DNA of 9,600 nt from assembly GCA_003139975.1 (NCBI GenBank), contig PLHN01000513.1, forward strand, positions 1-9,600, given 5' to 3'. The notes beneath the pieces are model-generated. The model saw only the letters and a program-made list of their open reading frames with translations, had not been told where the DNA came from and did no database searches. This DNA comes from Acidobacteriaceae bacterium. Lineage in GTDB: Bacteria > Acidobacteriota > Terriglobia > Terriglobales > Acidobacteriaceae. Of this stretch, positions 1 through 5,939 are shown one piece after another (positions within the stretch are counted from its first letter, which is position 1; the number at the start of each line of letters is the position of its first letter). Position numbers and translations under genes: made by a program.

Positions 1-1020
1 CAGGGCAAAAACCAGTGCCAAGCCAGCGACGCCCAAATCGAGCAAGCGCTTCAGGAACAGCGCTGCTGTTGGCATTGGCTCGAGGTGCAGCGTCACCACC
101 GGAACCTCACCGATGTAATCGACGGCGGCATCCGGCCACGGTCCGGGGGGCAGATCGGGGACGGCGCGAATGTCGAGATGGTTGCGCAATGCAGCCTCGG
201 CAGCCTCGCGTGTCTTCTCCGGTTTGCCGGGCAGCGCCAGAATGACCTCATCAATGAACTCGCCGCGCGCCAGCCACTCCAGGTCTTCCACTCGGCCCAG
301 AACGTCCGGAGAGAGTGGCAAATCGTCGTCGACAAAACCGCGCACGATCGTACGGCGGAAGAGATCGTTGCGCAGAGCTCTCGCGATCGAGCGGCCGGCC
401 GGCCCCGCACCCACCAGCAGGATTCTGCGCGATTCTGTGTCATGACCCCGCCGGGCCCAGGCAAACTGTCTCACCTGCCGGTAGAGCAGCAGACTGCCCA
501 GGCTGCTGGCCAGCGTTGTTGGCATGGCCCGTATGTGAATCGCTCCTGCCACCGCGAAAAAAACGAGCAAAGTAGCAAACACCACCGACCTGGTCAGTTC
601 AGGCACGGTCCCTGCTGGGAACGGATCGGGCGTGTTTCGATAAGCGCCCTCGCTAAAGGCGAACAGCGTGACCAGGACGGCAATCAGCGGCAAGCTGCGT
701 GCGGGAAAACTCCAATTGCTCAAGAAACGAGCTTGCGCGGCGAAGACGACGCCCAGCACAAAAAGATCTGTAACCACCCACTGGTAAAGGTTCCACGGGT
801 CGGCGATGGGGTGCGGCACAAGAAGCTGAGTCAGGATCTGTGGCCGAACGGACGCCTGCGATTCTTCGGCCGCCGGTGCTCCCGACTTTGAGGCCGCCGC
901 CGTTCTTGGCGCAACTCGTGAAGCTGGTATGGCTGAAACCCCGGGGATCATACGGGCATACGGCGACACTGCATCGGGAGGTACGGGCCTCAAAACATCG
1001 TTTCTCGCCAACTCGCGCAT
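1..1020 (-). CDS. Polyprenyl-phosphate glycosylphosphotransferase (EPS-initiating sugar transferase), C-terminus beyond window
   Basis: Membrane enzyme that moves a sugar-1-phosphate (often glucose-1-P) from its nucleotide sugar onto undecaprenyl phosphate, the first step in building an EPS repeat unit. The 340 visible residues run in one open frame to the window edge. In order: a Pro/Ala-rich cytoplasmic N-terminus (about 1-75); hydrophobic segments near 80-98, 105-122, 143-160 and 165-180; a Rossmann-like CoA_binding_3 domain opening with LLVGAGPAGRSIA (about 201-213); and LFLKRLLDLGVAGLALVFAL at 321-340, which is the start of the Bac_transf domain. The catalytic part is not in view, so the family call rests on the N-terminal two thirds plus the KRLLDL entry motif. 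Family members are about 460-500 residues, so roughly a quarter to a third is missing. The start ATG (1018-1020) lies 2 nt after the upstream gene's stop. Last visible gene of the EPS operon. The sugar transferred cannot be read from this part. Confidence 0.9.
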   Translation of the reverse strand, partial: MRELARNDVLRPVPPDAVSPYARMIPGVSAIPASRVAPRTAAASKSGAPAAEESQASVRPQILTQLLVPHPIADPWNLYQWVVTDLFVLGVVFAAQARFLSNWSFPARSLPLIAVLVTLFAFSEGAYRNTPDPFPAGTVPELTRSVVFATLLVFFAVAGAIHIRAMPTTLASSLGSLLLYRQVRQFAWARRGHDTESRRILLVGAGPAGRSIARALRNDLFRRTIVRGFVDDDLPLSPDVLGRVEDLEWLARGEFIDEVILALPGKPEKTREAAEAALRNHLDIRAVPDLPPGPWPDAAVDYIGEVPVVTLHLEPMPTAALFLKRLLDLGVAGLALVFAL

Positions 1021-1022
1021 AT

Positions 1023-1724
1023 TCACAAGCTCCGATACAGGCCATCCGGAACAGGAAAACGACGTTCCGCGAGCACAGTGCCCAGCAGCGGGATGGATGT
1101 CTTGCGCAGTTGGTCAGCGACTTGAGCGGCGACGAGACGCCGCGTTCGATTGGCCGTGAGTACAAGCACGAGCCCGTCACAGCTATGGCCGATTCTTGCC
1201 GTGAGCCATGAGGCGGCGGGGCAATGCACGATGGAAAAATCAAATTCCGTGGTAAGTTCGCGCAGCCGCTGCAGGTTCTGATCCGTTACCGGCCGTTGGC
1301 TATCGGGCCCGCACCAGCTTTCACGAGGCGCCAACCACAGCCTTTGCGAGATCGCCCAGGGAGCCTGCACACCGGTCGGAACTGGAATCTGCAACTGCGT
1401 TGCAAGCGGCGATTCCCCTCCTCCCGCGTCGATCAATCCAACCTCATACGCGGCTTCATAAACCAGCGTTCTCGCGACGTCCAGGCACAGTCGCGCGGTT
1501 TCGCTCGATCCTTCGACCGGCGTGAATCCAACCCGCCGTACCGGCCCCGCTTCGCGCCGGAAAAACAGTTGCTGCACCAGAGAGCGGATTTGTTCGTCTC
1601 GGATCGAAAATGTAGCGAGCGGCTCCGATTGGGCAGGTGTCTCGATGCGCAACGGGGATCTGCGCCTCTGCGTGCTGGCCTGCTTCTGCGGCGTTTCTCT
1701 TAGCAACTCACCCAGTGCGCTCAT
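1023..1724 (-). CDS. BY-kinase-like (CpsD/CapB family) P-loop protein with eroded nucleotide-binding motifs
   Basis: A 233-residue cytoplasmic protein in the position normally held by the bacterial tyrosine autokinase that partners a Wzz/GumC protein. The fold is recognisable. An EQIRSLVQQLFF helix (44-55) matches the family's 'EQfRxLRxxL'. A P-loop-like segment GFTPVEGSSETARL (66-79) is followed by VGLIDAGG (95-102, Walker A'-like), DFSIVHCP (162-169, Walker B-like), and a C-terminal segment ending in 'GTVLAERR', like the family's 'GvVlN'. The key residues are wrong: the Walker A Lys of GEGKS/T is replaced by Ser (EGSSET), and the second Walker B Asp is His167. There is no tyrosine cluster at the C-terminus, only the Tyr of GLYRSL. 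I chose ATG 1722-1724 because it overlaps the upstream stop as ATGA. An ATG at 1796 is possible but would lie deep inside the upstream gene. Probably a catalytically dead scaffold or co-polymerase partner; a divergent ParA/MinD-like ATPase is the alternative. Confidence 0.8.
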   Translation of the reverse strand: MSALGELLRETPQKQASTQRRRSPLRIETPAQSEPLATFSIRDEQIRSLVQQLFFRREAGPVRRVGFTPVEGSSETARLCLDVARTLVYEAAYEVGLIDAGGGESPLATQLQIPVPTGVQAPWAISQRLWLAPRESWCGPDSQRPVTDQNLQRLRELTTEFDFSIVHCPAASWLTARIGHSCDGLVLVLTANRTRRLVAAQVADQLRKTSIPLLGTVLAERRFPVPDGLYRSL

Positions 1725-3235
1725 TGGACGACCACCCTGCTTGCGGCGCGTGCAGTTCCTGGACGCAAGATTTCCGGTTCCGATGCCGGGAGCCATGCCA
1801 GCACGGGCACATCCAGCAGCATGCCCGCCTCGGCCGGAGTGCGAATTGTCGAGTCGAAATACTCCGTGGTAAAGGCAAGTCCCACGCTGAAGGCGATGGC
1901 CAACCCAAGAGCAAGCAGGAAATAGAGGAAAAGCGAGTGAACCGGCAGCGCCGCCGGCACCGGCGGTTCCACAATGGCCACGTTGAGGATGCGCTGCTGA
2001 TCTAGGGCATCTCCGATCCGCGCTTCCTCGCGTTTATGCACGTAGAGCAGATACGCGTCTTCGTCCGCCTTGGCCGTGCGCATCAGATCCTGCTGATCGA
2101 CCGAACTGGCCTGCATCTCCTGCGCGAGCGTCCGCAGTGCCGAAACCTGCGCCACGGCATCAGCTTCTCGGGCCTGCAACCCGTTTCTCCGCACCTCCGC
2201 CTTTTCCAGTTCCATGCGCGCCCACTCGTAATTCGGATCCTTATCCGTGGTCTCGTCGCGCACCGGCGTGAGCGCCTCACCGGCAATGGATGCCTTCGCC
2301 TGCTCGATTTCCTGATCGATCTCTTGGACCAGCCGGTAGGAGGGCTCGAATCGCGTAAGTAGTTCCGTGCGCTTGAGTTGGAGATCGAGCAAATGCGTCT
2401 TCAGCTTTTCCAGCAGTTCCGCATTGTCAGCCCAGCGTTTAAGCGTGACCGAGCGCGAGGGGAAAGATTTCAGTTGCTCGCTAAGGGCTGCGATCGTGCG
2501 CTCCGTGTCCACGCGATCCTGATCGATCTGCCGGTAGGTTGCGTCCGCCTCTCCAAGCTTCGTGAGCGCAATATCGCGCTCCATGCCCGCGGAGACTACG
2601 CCGTGAGCGCGAGTAAAGTTCACAAGTTCCGCTTCGGATCGGTGAAGTTTTCGTTCGCTTTCTGCAGTCTGCTGCTCGAAGAACTGAATCTCTCCCGACG
2701 GCCGCTGCAGGTTCGTGTGCTTGTTCACATACACTGCCGCCAGCGCCGAAAGAACCCGGGCGGCCCGTTCCGGATCCCTATCTTTATATGTGACCTGGAT
2801 GAGGTTCGATTTCTTCAGTGCATCGACTTCCAGGCGCCCGGCCATTCTGCGGACTGCGTGCTCGATCGCCGCTGGGCGCTCCGCTGCCGGAGTGTCCAGA
2901 GGAATCATTCCCGCCATGACCGCGACTTGCTTGAAAAGGTCCTCATCGCGCAGTAGCTCAACCTCCGAATTGAGCTCCTCTTCGGTAATCTCGGACCGGG
3001 TGAGATCCATCATGCTGGTGGGCTGGGAAGAGATGACGGGATCATACCGGCCTCGCCGCAACAAAACCTTGAAGTGGGATTCGTATCGTGCCGAGAACAC
3101 CGCAATCGCTATCGTGGCCATCAACACGAAGCCAAAGGAGCACACCACGAGCCGGGGGCGCCGGAACAGTGTCGCGGCCAGGTCCCGGGGTGTGAGGGAC
3201 TGATCGAGAGGCAACTTTCCTTTGACGGCGGTCAT
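1721..3235 (-). CDS. GumC/Wzz-type EPS chain-length determinant (polysaccharide co-polymerase)
   Basis: Inner-membrane protein of 504 residues that sets polymer length and links the Wzy polymerase to the outer-membrane exporter. The architecture is classic: cytoplasmic N-terminus, TM1 near 29-48, a large periplasmic region with long charged helices and predicted coiled coils (about 165-335, including EIQFFEQQTAESERKLHRSE and FEPSYRLVQEIDQEIEQAK, the GNVR-type region), a Pro-rich stretch VEPPVPAALP, TM2 near 434-455, and a short cytoplasmic tail with FDSTIRTPAEAGMLLDVPVL. That tail motif is typical of Wzc/GumC proteins, but here the kinase domain is not fused; the next gene encodes a separate kinase-like protein. 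Start ATG 3233-3235 has an AGGAAG Shine-Dalgarno 7 nt upstream. The stop overlaps the next start as ATGA, which suggests translational coupling. Second gene of the EPS operon, 111 nt after the export gene. Confidence 0.93.
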   Translation of the reverse strand: MTAVKGKLPLDQSLTPRDLAATLFRRPRLVVCSFGFVLMATIAIAVFSARYESHFKVLLRRGRYDPVISSQPTSMMDLTRSEITEEELNSEVELLRDEDLFKQVAVMAGMIPLDTPAAERPAAIEHAVRRMAGRLEVDALKKSNLIQVTYKDRDPERAARVLSALAAVYVNKHTNLQRPSGEIQFFEQQTAESERKLHRSEAELVNFTRAHGVVSAGMERDIALTKLGEADATYRQIDQDRVDTERTIAALSEQLKSFPSRSVTLKRWADNAELLEKLKTHLLDLQLKRTELLTRFEPSYRLVQEIDQEIEQAKASIAGEALTPVRDETTDKDPNYEWARMELEKAEVRRNGLQAREADAVAQVSALRTLAQEMQASSVDQQDLMRTAKADEDAYLLYVHKREEARIGDALDQQRILNVAIVEPPVPAALPVHSLFLYFLLALGLAIAFSVGLAFTTEYFDSTIRTPAEAGMLLDVPVLAWLPASEPEILRPGTARAASRVVVQ

Positions 3236-3346
3236 GGCGCAACTTCCTGGCGGTTACAAACAGGCGTCGGGGGAAACGCCGGATGATTGCCAAAAGATTG
3301 ACTGGTAAACCAGAGCAGCTCTCACAACCCGCTGCCTGATCCCGTT

Positions 3347-4171
3347 CTAAAACTGCAAAGGATTCATGTACCAACTCATGGAGTTGGTCGGAACAAACCT
3401 ACGAATTTTCGTAATCCGGCTCTGGGGCACGAAAACAAAATCACCCGGCCGAAGGTGCAAATCCTCGCGCATGTCGTGCGCATCCAGCATCTTCTTAAGG
3501 TCAAGCACGTGGGTCTCCGCGACGCCGGCCGAGACCCTCCGAAATAGAATCACCTGTGAATGCCGTGCCTGCTGCGTGAAGCCGCCGGCGATAGCGATCG
3601 CTTCATTAACCGTCACGTCGCCGCGCAACTCGTACTTACCCGGTTTGGTCACTTCACCCGATGCCAGGAAGTACGGCTTATCGAAATCCTTAAGCGTCAG
3701 TGTCATCTCGGGCTGGCGCAGAACCCCGTTGTATTTATCCGCGACTGCACGCTGTAGCTCCGGCAGCGTAAGACCCTCCGCTAGGATCGCGCCCTCGCCC
3801 TTCAGCACCACGAAGCCGTCCGGTTGCACCGTAAGACTCTGGTTGTAGTCGGGGGAGAAGGTGAAATTTAGGTCGACAATATCCGATTTAGTTAGCCGAT
3901 AGAGCGGATGGCGCTCCCCTCCAAAAGAAGGATCTCCCAGGCCATCCGCTTTCTCGGATTGTGTGCTCACCCCGCTCACGGATGCTCCGTTACCGCTGCC
4001 TGCCGGGCTCTGCGAGCTCTCCGCTGCCGCGAGCTTGCCGGTCGGCGAAGCAGAAGCCCCAAATATCGAAGCAGTTGACGGAACGGCCTCCTGCGCGAAG
4101 GCGACCACGGCGAACTGCAGGATGAGCAGGCCCACAGCTCTCAGCACGTTTTGTTGCATTCGTTCACTCAT
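3347..4171 (-). CDS. Wza-like polysaccharide export protein (Poly_export + SLBB)
   Basis: Outer-membrane polysaccharide export (OPX) protein, 274 residues, first gene of the EPS operon. A Sec signal peptide (LLILQFAVVAFA|QEA, cleavage near residue 26) is followed by a low-complexity Ser/Gly/Ala linker (about 28-88). The Poly_export domain (about 90-165) begins YRLTKSDIVDLNF and contains LTVQPDGFVVL. One SLBB domain (about 172-220) holds LASGEVTKPGKYELRGDVTV and NEAIAIAGGFTQQA. The tail has LRPGDFVFVPQSRI. No lipobox Cys follows the signal peptide, unlike E. coli Wza, and the protein is shorter than Wza (about 380) with one SLBB unit, so it belongs to the short OPX type. GGAG sits directly against the chosen ATG; a second ATG at 4157-4159 (MQQNV) lies 12 nt beyond the GGAG and is an alternative start that keeps the signal peptide. 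Transcription should start in the dyad-rich region upstream. Confidence 0.92.
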   Translation of the reverse strand: MSERMQQNVLRAVGLLILQFAVVAFAQEAVPSTASIFGASASPTGKLAAAESSQSPAGSGNGASVSGVSTQSEKADGLGDPSFGGERHPLYRLTKSDIVDLNFTFSPDYNQSLTVQPDGFVVLKGEGAILAEGLTLPELQRAVADKYNGVLRQPEMTLTLKDFDKPYFLASGEVTKPGKYELRGDVTVNEAIAIAGGFTQQARHSQVILFRRVSAGVAETHVLDLKKMLDAHDMREDLHLRPGDFVFVPQSRITKIRRFVPTNSMSWYMNPLQF

Positions 4172-4236
4172 CTCCGTACTCTCACCGCTGCTCAGAACGG
4201 CGAATAATCAGCTCGGGCGTTTGAGCTGTTTGCACG

Positions 4237-4265
4237 AAGGTACAGTCACGTCTCAAACACAACAA
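4237..4265 (-). promoter_or_regulatory. Candidate sigma-70-type promoter of the EPS operon
   Basis: On the minus strand TTGTTG (4265-4260) is followed after exactly 17 nt by TACCTT (4242-4237). The -35 is close to TTGACA; the -10 is weak (3 of 6). The predicted start near 4230 gives a leader of about 60 nt before the export gene. The candidate sigma-factor promoter at 8354-8382 uses the same hexamer TACCTT at the same spacing, which slightly raises confidence. Confidence 0.3.
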
Positions 4266-4270
4266 GACTT

Positions 4271-4306
4271 GGAAAGTGCCGTCTACCGCGGTACCGGGCA
4301 CAATCC
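4271..4306. promoter_or_regulatory. 36-bp interrupted palindrome, candidate operator
   Basis: All arms are centred between 4288 and 4289. The core TACCGCGGTA (4284-4293) is a perfect palindrome. GTGCC (4276-4280) pairs with GGCAC (4297-4301), and GGA (4271-4273) with TCC (4304-4306). In total 13 of 18 base pairs match, with mismatches clustered in two short spacers. This is the form of a site for a dimeric regulator. It lies just upstream of the candidate EPS promoter, where an activator would fit. Which protein binds is unknown; the adjacent LuxR-type regulator is the obvious first guess. Confidence 0.45.
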
Positions 4307-4336
4307 GGCCAGCTCAAACGCCACGAATTTGTCGAT

Positions 4337-4358
4337 CAACCTGCTAGCGTGCAGGTTG
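4337..4358. repeat. 8-bp perfect inverted repeat (6-nt loop)
   Basis: CAACCTGC (4337-4344), loop TAGCGT, GCAGGTTG (4351-4358). The arms are perfect complements. No T-run follows on either strand, so an operator or leader hairpin is more likely than a terminator. Confidence 0.45.
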
Positions 4359-4447
4359 CCGACTTTAGCAACAGTTTTGCGGGTGCAAATCGCTCCAAAA
4401 CCAGTGCACAGGAGTAGGTCTCCGAAAGTAGACACATTTCGCGGATT

Positions 4448-4468
4448 CATCACAAATCCACTGTGATG
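4448..4468. promoter_or_regulatory. Inverted repeat upstream of the LuxR-type regulator gene, candidate operator
   Basis: CATCACA (4448-4454) and TGTGATG (4462-4468) are perfect 7-bp arms with a 7-nt centre, ending 44 nt before the regulator's start. The position suits autoregulation or control by a dimeric factor. The half-sites resemble CRP half-sites (TGTGA/TCACA), but they point the opposite way and have a 7-nt rather than 6-nt centre, so a CRP site is not claimed. Confidence 0.4.
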
Positions 4469-4512
4469 GGGCATACATATGGTCCCTACCCTTTCAGGCA
4501 TCATGATGGATC

Positions 4513-5250
4513 ATGGTGCATGTGAGATCGAAAAGCGCCGCAAAACTGCCCGATGCGATCCCCCTCGCGAAGACCAAGGCTGTTCGCGTGCTGATCGCCG
4601 ATTCCGGTCCTCTGCAATCGCAACTGCTGGTGCGCGCTCTGCGCAGCCGGCGCGATTTTCAAGTCTCAGCCGTCGCGCAAAAAACGACAGCGCTCGACGC
4701 TTTCCTGCAATCGAATTCCGCCGATGTCGCGTTGCTCTCCGGCAACGACGTGCCGGATTTCGGCCTGTTGCGCTGGCTGCGCATTTCCCATCCAACTATC
4801 CCGACCGTGCTGCTCGCCGACGAAGATGACCGCGAGCTGGTCATCAATGCTTTGCGTGCCGGTGCGAGAGGAATTTTTCTCTTCGCGCAGGATCCTTTTC
4901 GCATGCTCTGCAAGTGCATCAACTGCGTTTCCCGGGGAGAAATCTGGCTCAACAATGCGCAAACGCATTACATCGCCGACGCCTTGTCGGAGGTGTCCAC
5001 GCTGCGAGTGGTGAATTCCAGCGGAAGATCCTTGTTGACGCCACGCGAAGAGCAGGTGGTCGCCCTCGTTGCCGACGGCCTTACCAATCGGCAAGTCGCT
5101 GGCGAACTCGGCCTGAGCGAGCACACCATCAAAAAATACCTTTTGCGGATTTTCGATAAGGTTGGGATTTCCAGCCGAGTGGAACTGGTTCTCTACGCCA
5201 TGTCACACGGCTCCAATCGCCCTGCCGAATGGATGCCCGGAAACGCCTGA
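4513..5250 (+). CDS. NarL/LuxR-family regulator with degenerate receiver domain
   Basis: A 245-residue transcription factor. Residues about 24-140 form a receiver-like domain starting VRVLIADSGPLQSQLLVRAL. Residues about 174-232 form a GerE-type HTH: LLTPREEQVVALVADGLTNR, then QVAGELGLSEHTIKKYLLRI and FDKVGISSRVEL. The HTH looks fully functional. The receiver does not: the phospho-acceptor Asp of 'vvLLDl' is Ser76 (DVALLSGND), the acidic pair is Asp30-Ser31, the switch Thr/Ser after beta-4 is Ala102 (TVLLADEDD), and the conserved Lys after beta-5 is Phe124 (GIFLFAQD). It probably acts without phosphorylation, by constitutive dimerisation, another ligand or a protein partner. The ATG at 4513 has only a weak upstream TGGA; a GTG at 4516 is an alternative. 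Divergent from the EPS operon, so control of that operon is a fair inference, not shown. Confidence 0.88.
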   Translation: MVHVRSKSAAKLPDAIPLAKTKAVRVLIADSGPLQSQLLVRALRSRRDFQVSAVAQKTTALDAFLQSNSADVALLSGNDVPDFGLLRWLRISHPTIPTVLLADEDDRELVINALRAGARGIFLFAQDPFRMLCKCINCVSRGEIWLNNAQTHYIADALSEVSTLRVVNSSGRSLLTPREEQVVALVADGLTNRQVAGELGLSEHTIKKYLLRIFDKVGISSRVELVLYAMSHGSNRPAEWMPGNA

Positions 5251-5309
5251 GGGAGCACGCAAGAAGTCGTTTTCGGGCAATCCAGTGGAGCAAGATGATC
5301 GAGAATCCA

Positions 5310-5368
5310 GCCCCGCAGGGGCCTACAAGCTTAGCCCAGCGCGCTCCCGAACGCCGCCGCCAAGGCGG
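5310..5368. repeat. GC-palindromic intergenic element (two tight hairpins), possible REP-like repeat
   Basis: GCCCC (5310-5314), GCA, GGGGC (5318-5322) form a tight hairpin. CCGCC (5357-5361), AA, GGCGG (5364-5368) form a second. Between them lies the AAGCTTAGCCCAGCGCG region. I recall similar GC-palindromic intergenic sequences in acidobacterial and planctomycete genomes; only one copy is in this window, so repetition is not shown. It follows the regulator gene by 60 nt and could also end its transcript, but no T-run follows. Confidence 0.35.
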
Positions 5369-5400
5369 TCGAGGATACAATGGCAACATGCCGCAACACG

Positions 5401-5413
5401 AGGAGACGGCTCC
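5401..5413 (+). promoter_or_regulatory. Shine-Dalgarno fixing a GTG start for the small membrane protein
   Basis: AGGAG (5401-5405) lies 8 nt before GTG 5414. The frame is open back to an ATG at 5162 inside the regulator gene, but the extra residues are low-complexity Arg/Pro-rich sequence encoded by the intergenic element. The ribosome site therefore sets the start at 5414. Confidence 0.65.
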
Positions 5414-5806
5414 GTGACCCTGCCCACTTCGCAAGTCACTCGCCGCTGGACGGTGATTGCCTCTGGCCTGCTGCTTCTGGCGCTTGCGATGGTCGTAATC
5501 TTCACCCGTCGCAACGCCTTCCTTAGTCCTCTAGCCATCGTCGTCGTGGCAGCCATCGGGCTCGCCGCCATCCTCCTTCAAGTCCGTTTTCACCGTGATC
5601 TTCCTGATGTTCGCCCGCGACTTTGGCTCAATATTCTCGGCCTCCTTTTCGCCACCGTGTCGTTGTTTGCAGATTACTTTCGTCTGCGTGGCCCCATGGT
5701 CGATCTGGTGGCGTTCGGCGCAGTGGTCTGTTTCGCCATCAGCGGATCGCTCATTCTGCACGCCCTGCGCCGCCACGCCAAGCCGCAGTTACCGAATGCG
5801 GACTGA
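5414..5806 (+). CDS. Small four-helix integral membrane protein, function unknown
   Basis: Predicted 130 residues, starting at a GTG with a good Shine-Dalgarno. Four hydrophobic segments: about 14-32 (TVIASGLLLLALAMVVIF), 37-56 (LSPLAIVVVAAIGLAAILLQ), 71-87 (LNILGLLFATVSLFADYF) and 96-116 (VDLVAFGAVVCFAISGSLIL). These are joined by short basic loops (TRRN, HRDLPDVRPR, RLRGP), and the protein ends in a basic tail RRHAKPQLPNAD. I recognise no family and see no catalytic motif. It lies between the LuxR-type regulator and rfbD on the same strand, with gaps of 163 and 133 nt, so an operon with either is possible but not tight. A TACAAT at 5376-5381 could be a -10 box of its own promoter; no matching -35 was seen. 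A role in the cell envelope or EPS is only suggested by position. Confidence 0.7.
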   Translation: MTLPTSQVTRRWTVIASGLLLLALAMVVIFTRRNAFLSPLAIVVVAAIGLAAILLQVRFHRDLPDVRPRLWLNILGLLFATVSLFADYFRLRGPMVDLVAFGAVVCFAISGSLILHALRRHAKPQLPNAD

Positions 5807-5817
5807 ACGGTTCTAGT

Positions 5818-5851
5818 GCTTTCCTCTGCGTTCCCCGCGTGATCTGTGGTC
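5818..5851. repeat. Degenerate purine-rich intergenic repeat remnant (reverse orientation)
   Basis: On the minus strand this reads ACCACAGATCACGCGG followed by GGAACGCAGAGGA. It resembles the 'ACCACAGAGACACAGAG...' type of intergenic sequence that I recall from acidobacterial, planctomycete and cyanobacterial genomes. A related element in the opposite orientation lies at 7144-7175. The function of these sequences is unknown. Confidence 0.35.
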
Positions 5852-5939
5852 AAACTTTTCGCCGGGAGTGAATAGGAAGTTTCCTCCAAACTTGCGTCAC
5901 ATCCACCGGTCGCACGCTCCGACTACAATAGAGGCCGCT

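Larger units (their letters stand above)
4216..4322. repeat. 13-bp perfect inverted repeat flanking 81 bp
   Basis: GGCGTTTGAGCTG at 4216-4228 is the exact reverse complement of CAGCTCAAACGCC at 4310-4322. A perfect 13-bp match at this distance is unlikely by chance in 341 bp. The left arm also ends in GAGCTG, which pairs with CAGCTC at 4209-4214 as a small hairpin with an 8-nt loop, so the two structures exclude each other. The arms may be paired binding sites for one regulator that loops the DNA, or a leader switch if the EPS transcript starts upstream of 4322. Confidence 0.6.
4172..4512. other. Divergent intergenic control region between the EPS operon and the LuxR-type regulator
   Basis: A 341-bp gap with no credible gene. 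It should hold the promoters of both divergent units. By eye it contains several inverted repeats: 4209-4214 with 4223-4228, 4216-4228 with 4310-4322 (13 bp perfect), a dyad at 4271-4306, 4337-4344 with 4351-4358 (8 bp perfect), 4376-4380 with 4385-4389, and 4448-4454 with 4462-4468 (7 bp perfect). Such density suggests binding sites for more than one regulator or a structured leader. The main dyads are listed separately. Confidence 0.6.

Noticed and set aside
85..891. 268-codon plus-strand ORF and other long frames across the sugar transferase gene
   Set aside because: The minus strand encodes a clear transmembrane/Rossmann sugar transferase here. The plus-strand frames have no family resemblance and are high-GC antisense shadows.
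4448..4468. CRP/FNR-type binding site
   Set aside because: The half-sites are TCACA then TGTGA, the reverse of the TGTGA-N6-TCACA order, and the centre is 7 nt.
5162..5413. N-terminal extension of the small membrane protein from ATG 5162
   Set aside because: It overlaps the end of the regulator gene, the added sequence is low-complexity and comes partly from the GC-palindromic element, and GTG 5414 has a strong Shine-Dalgarno.
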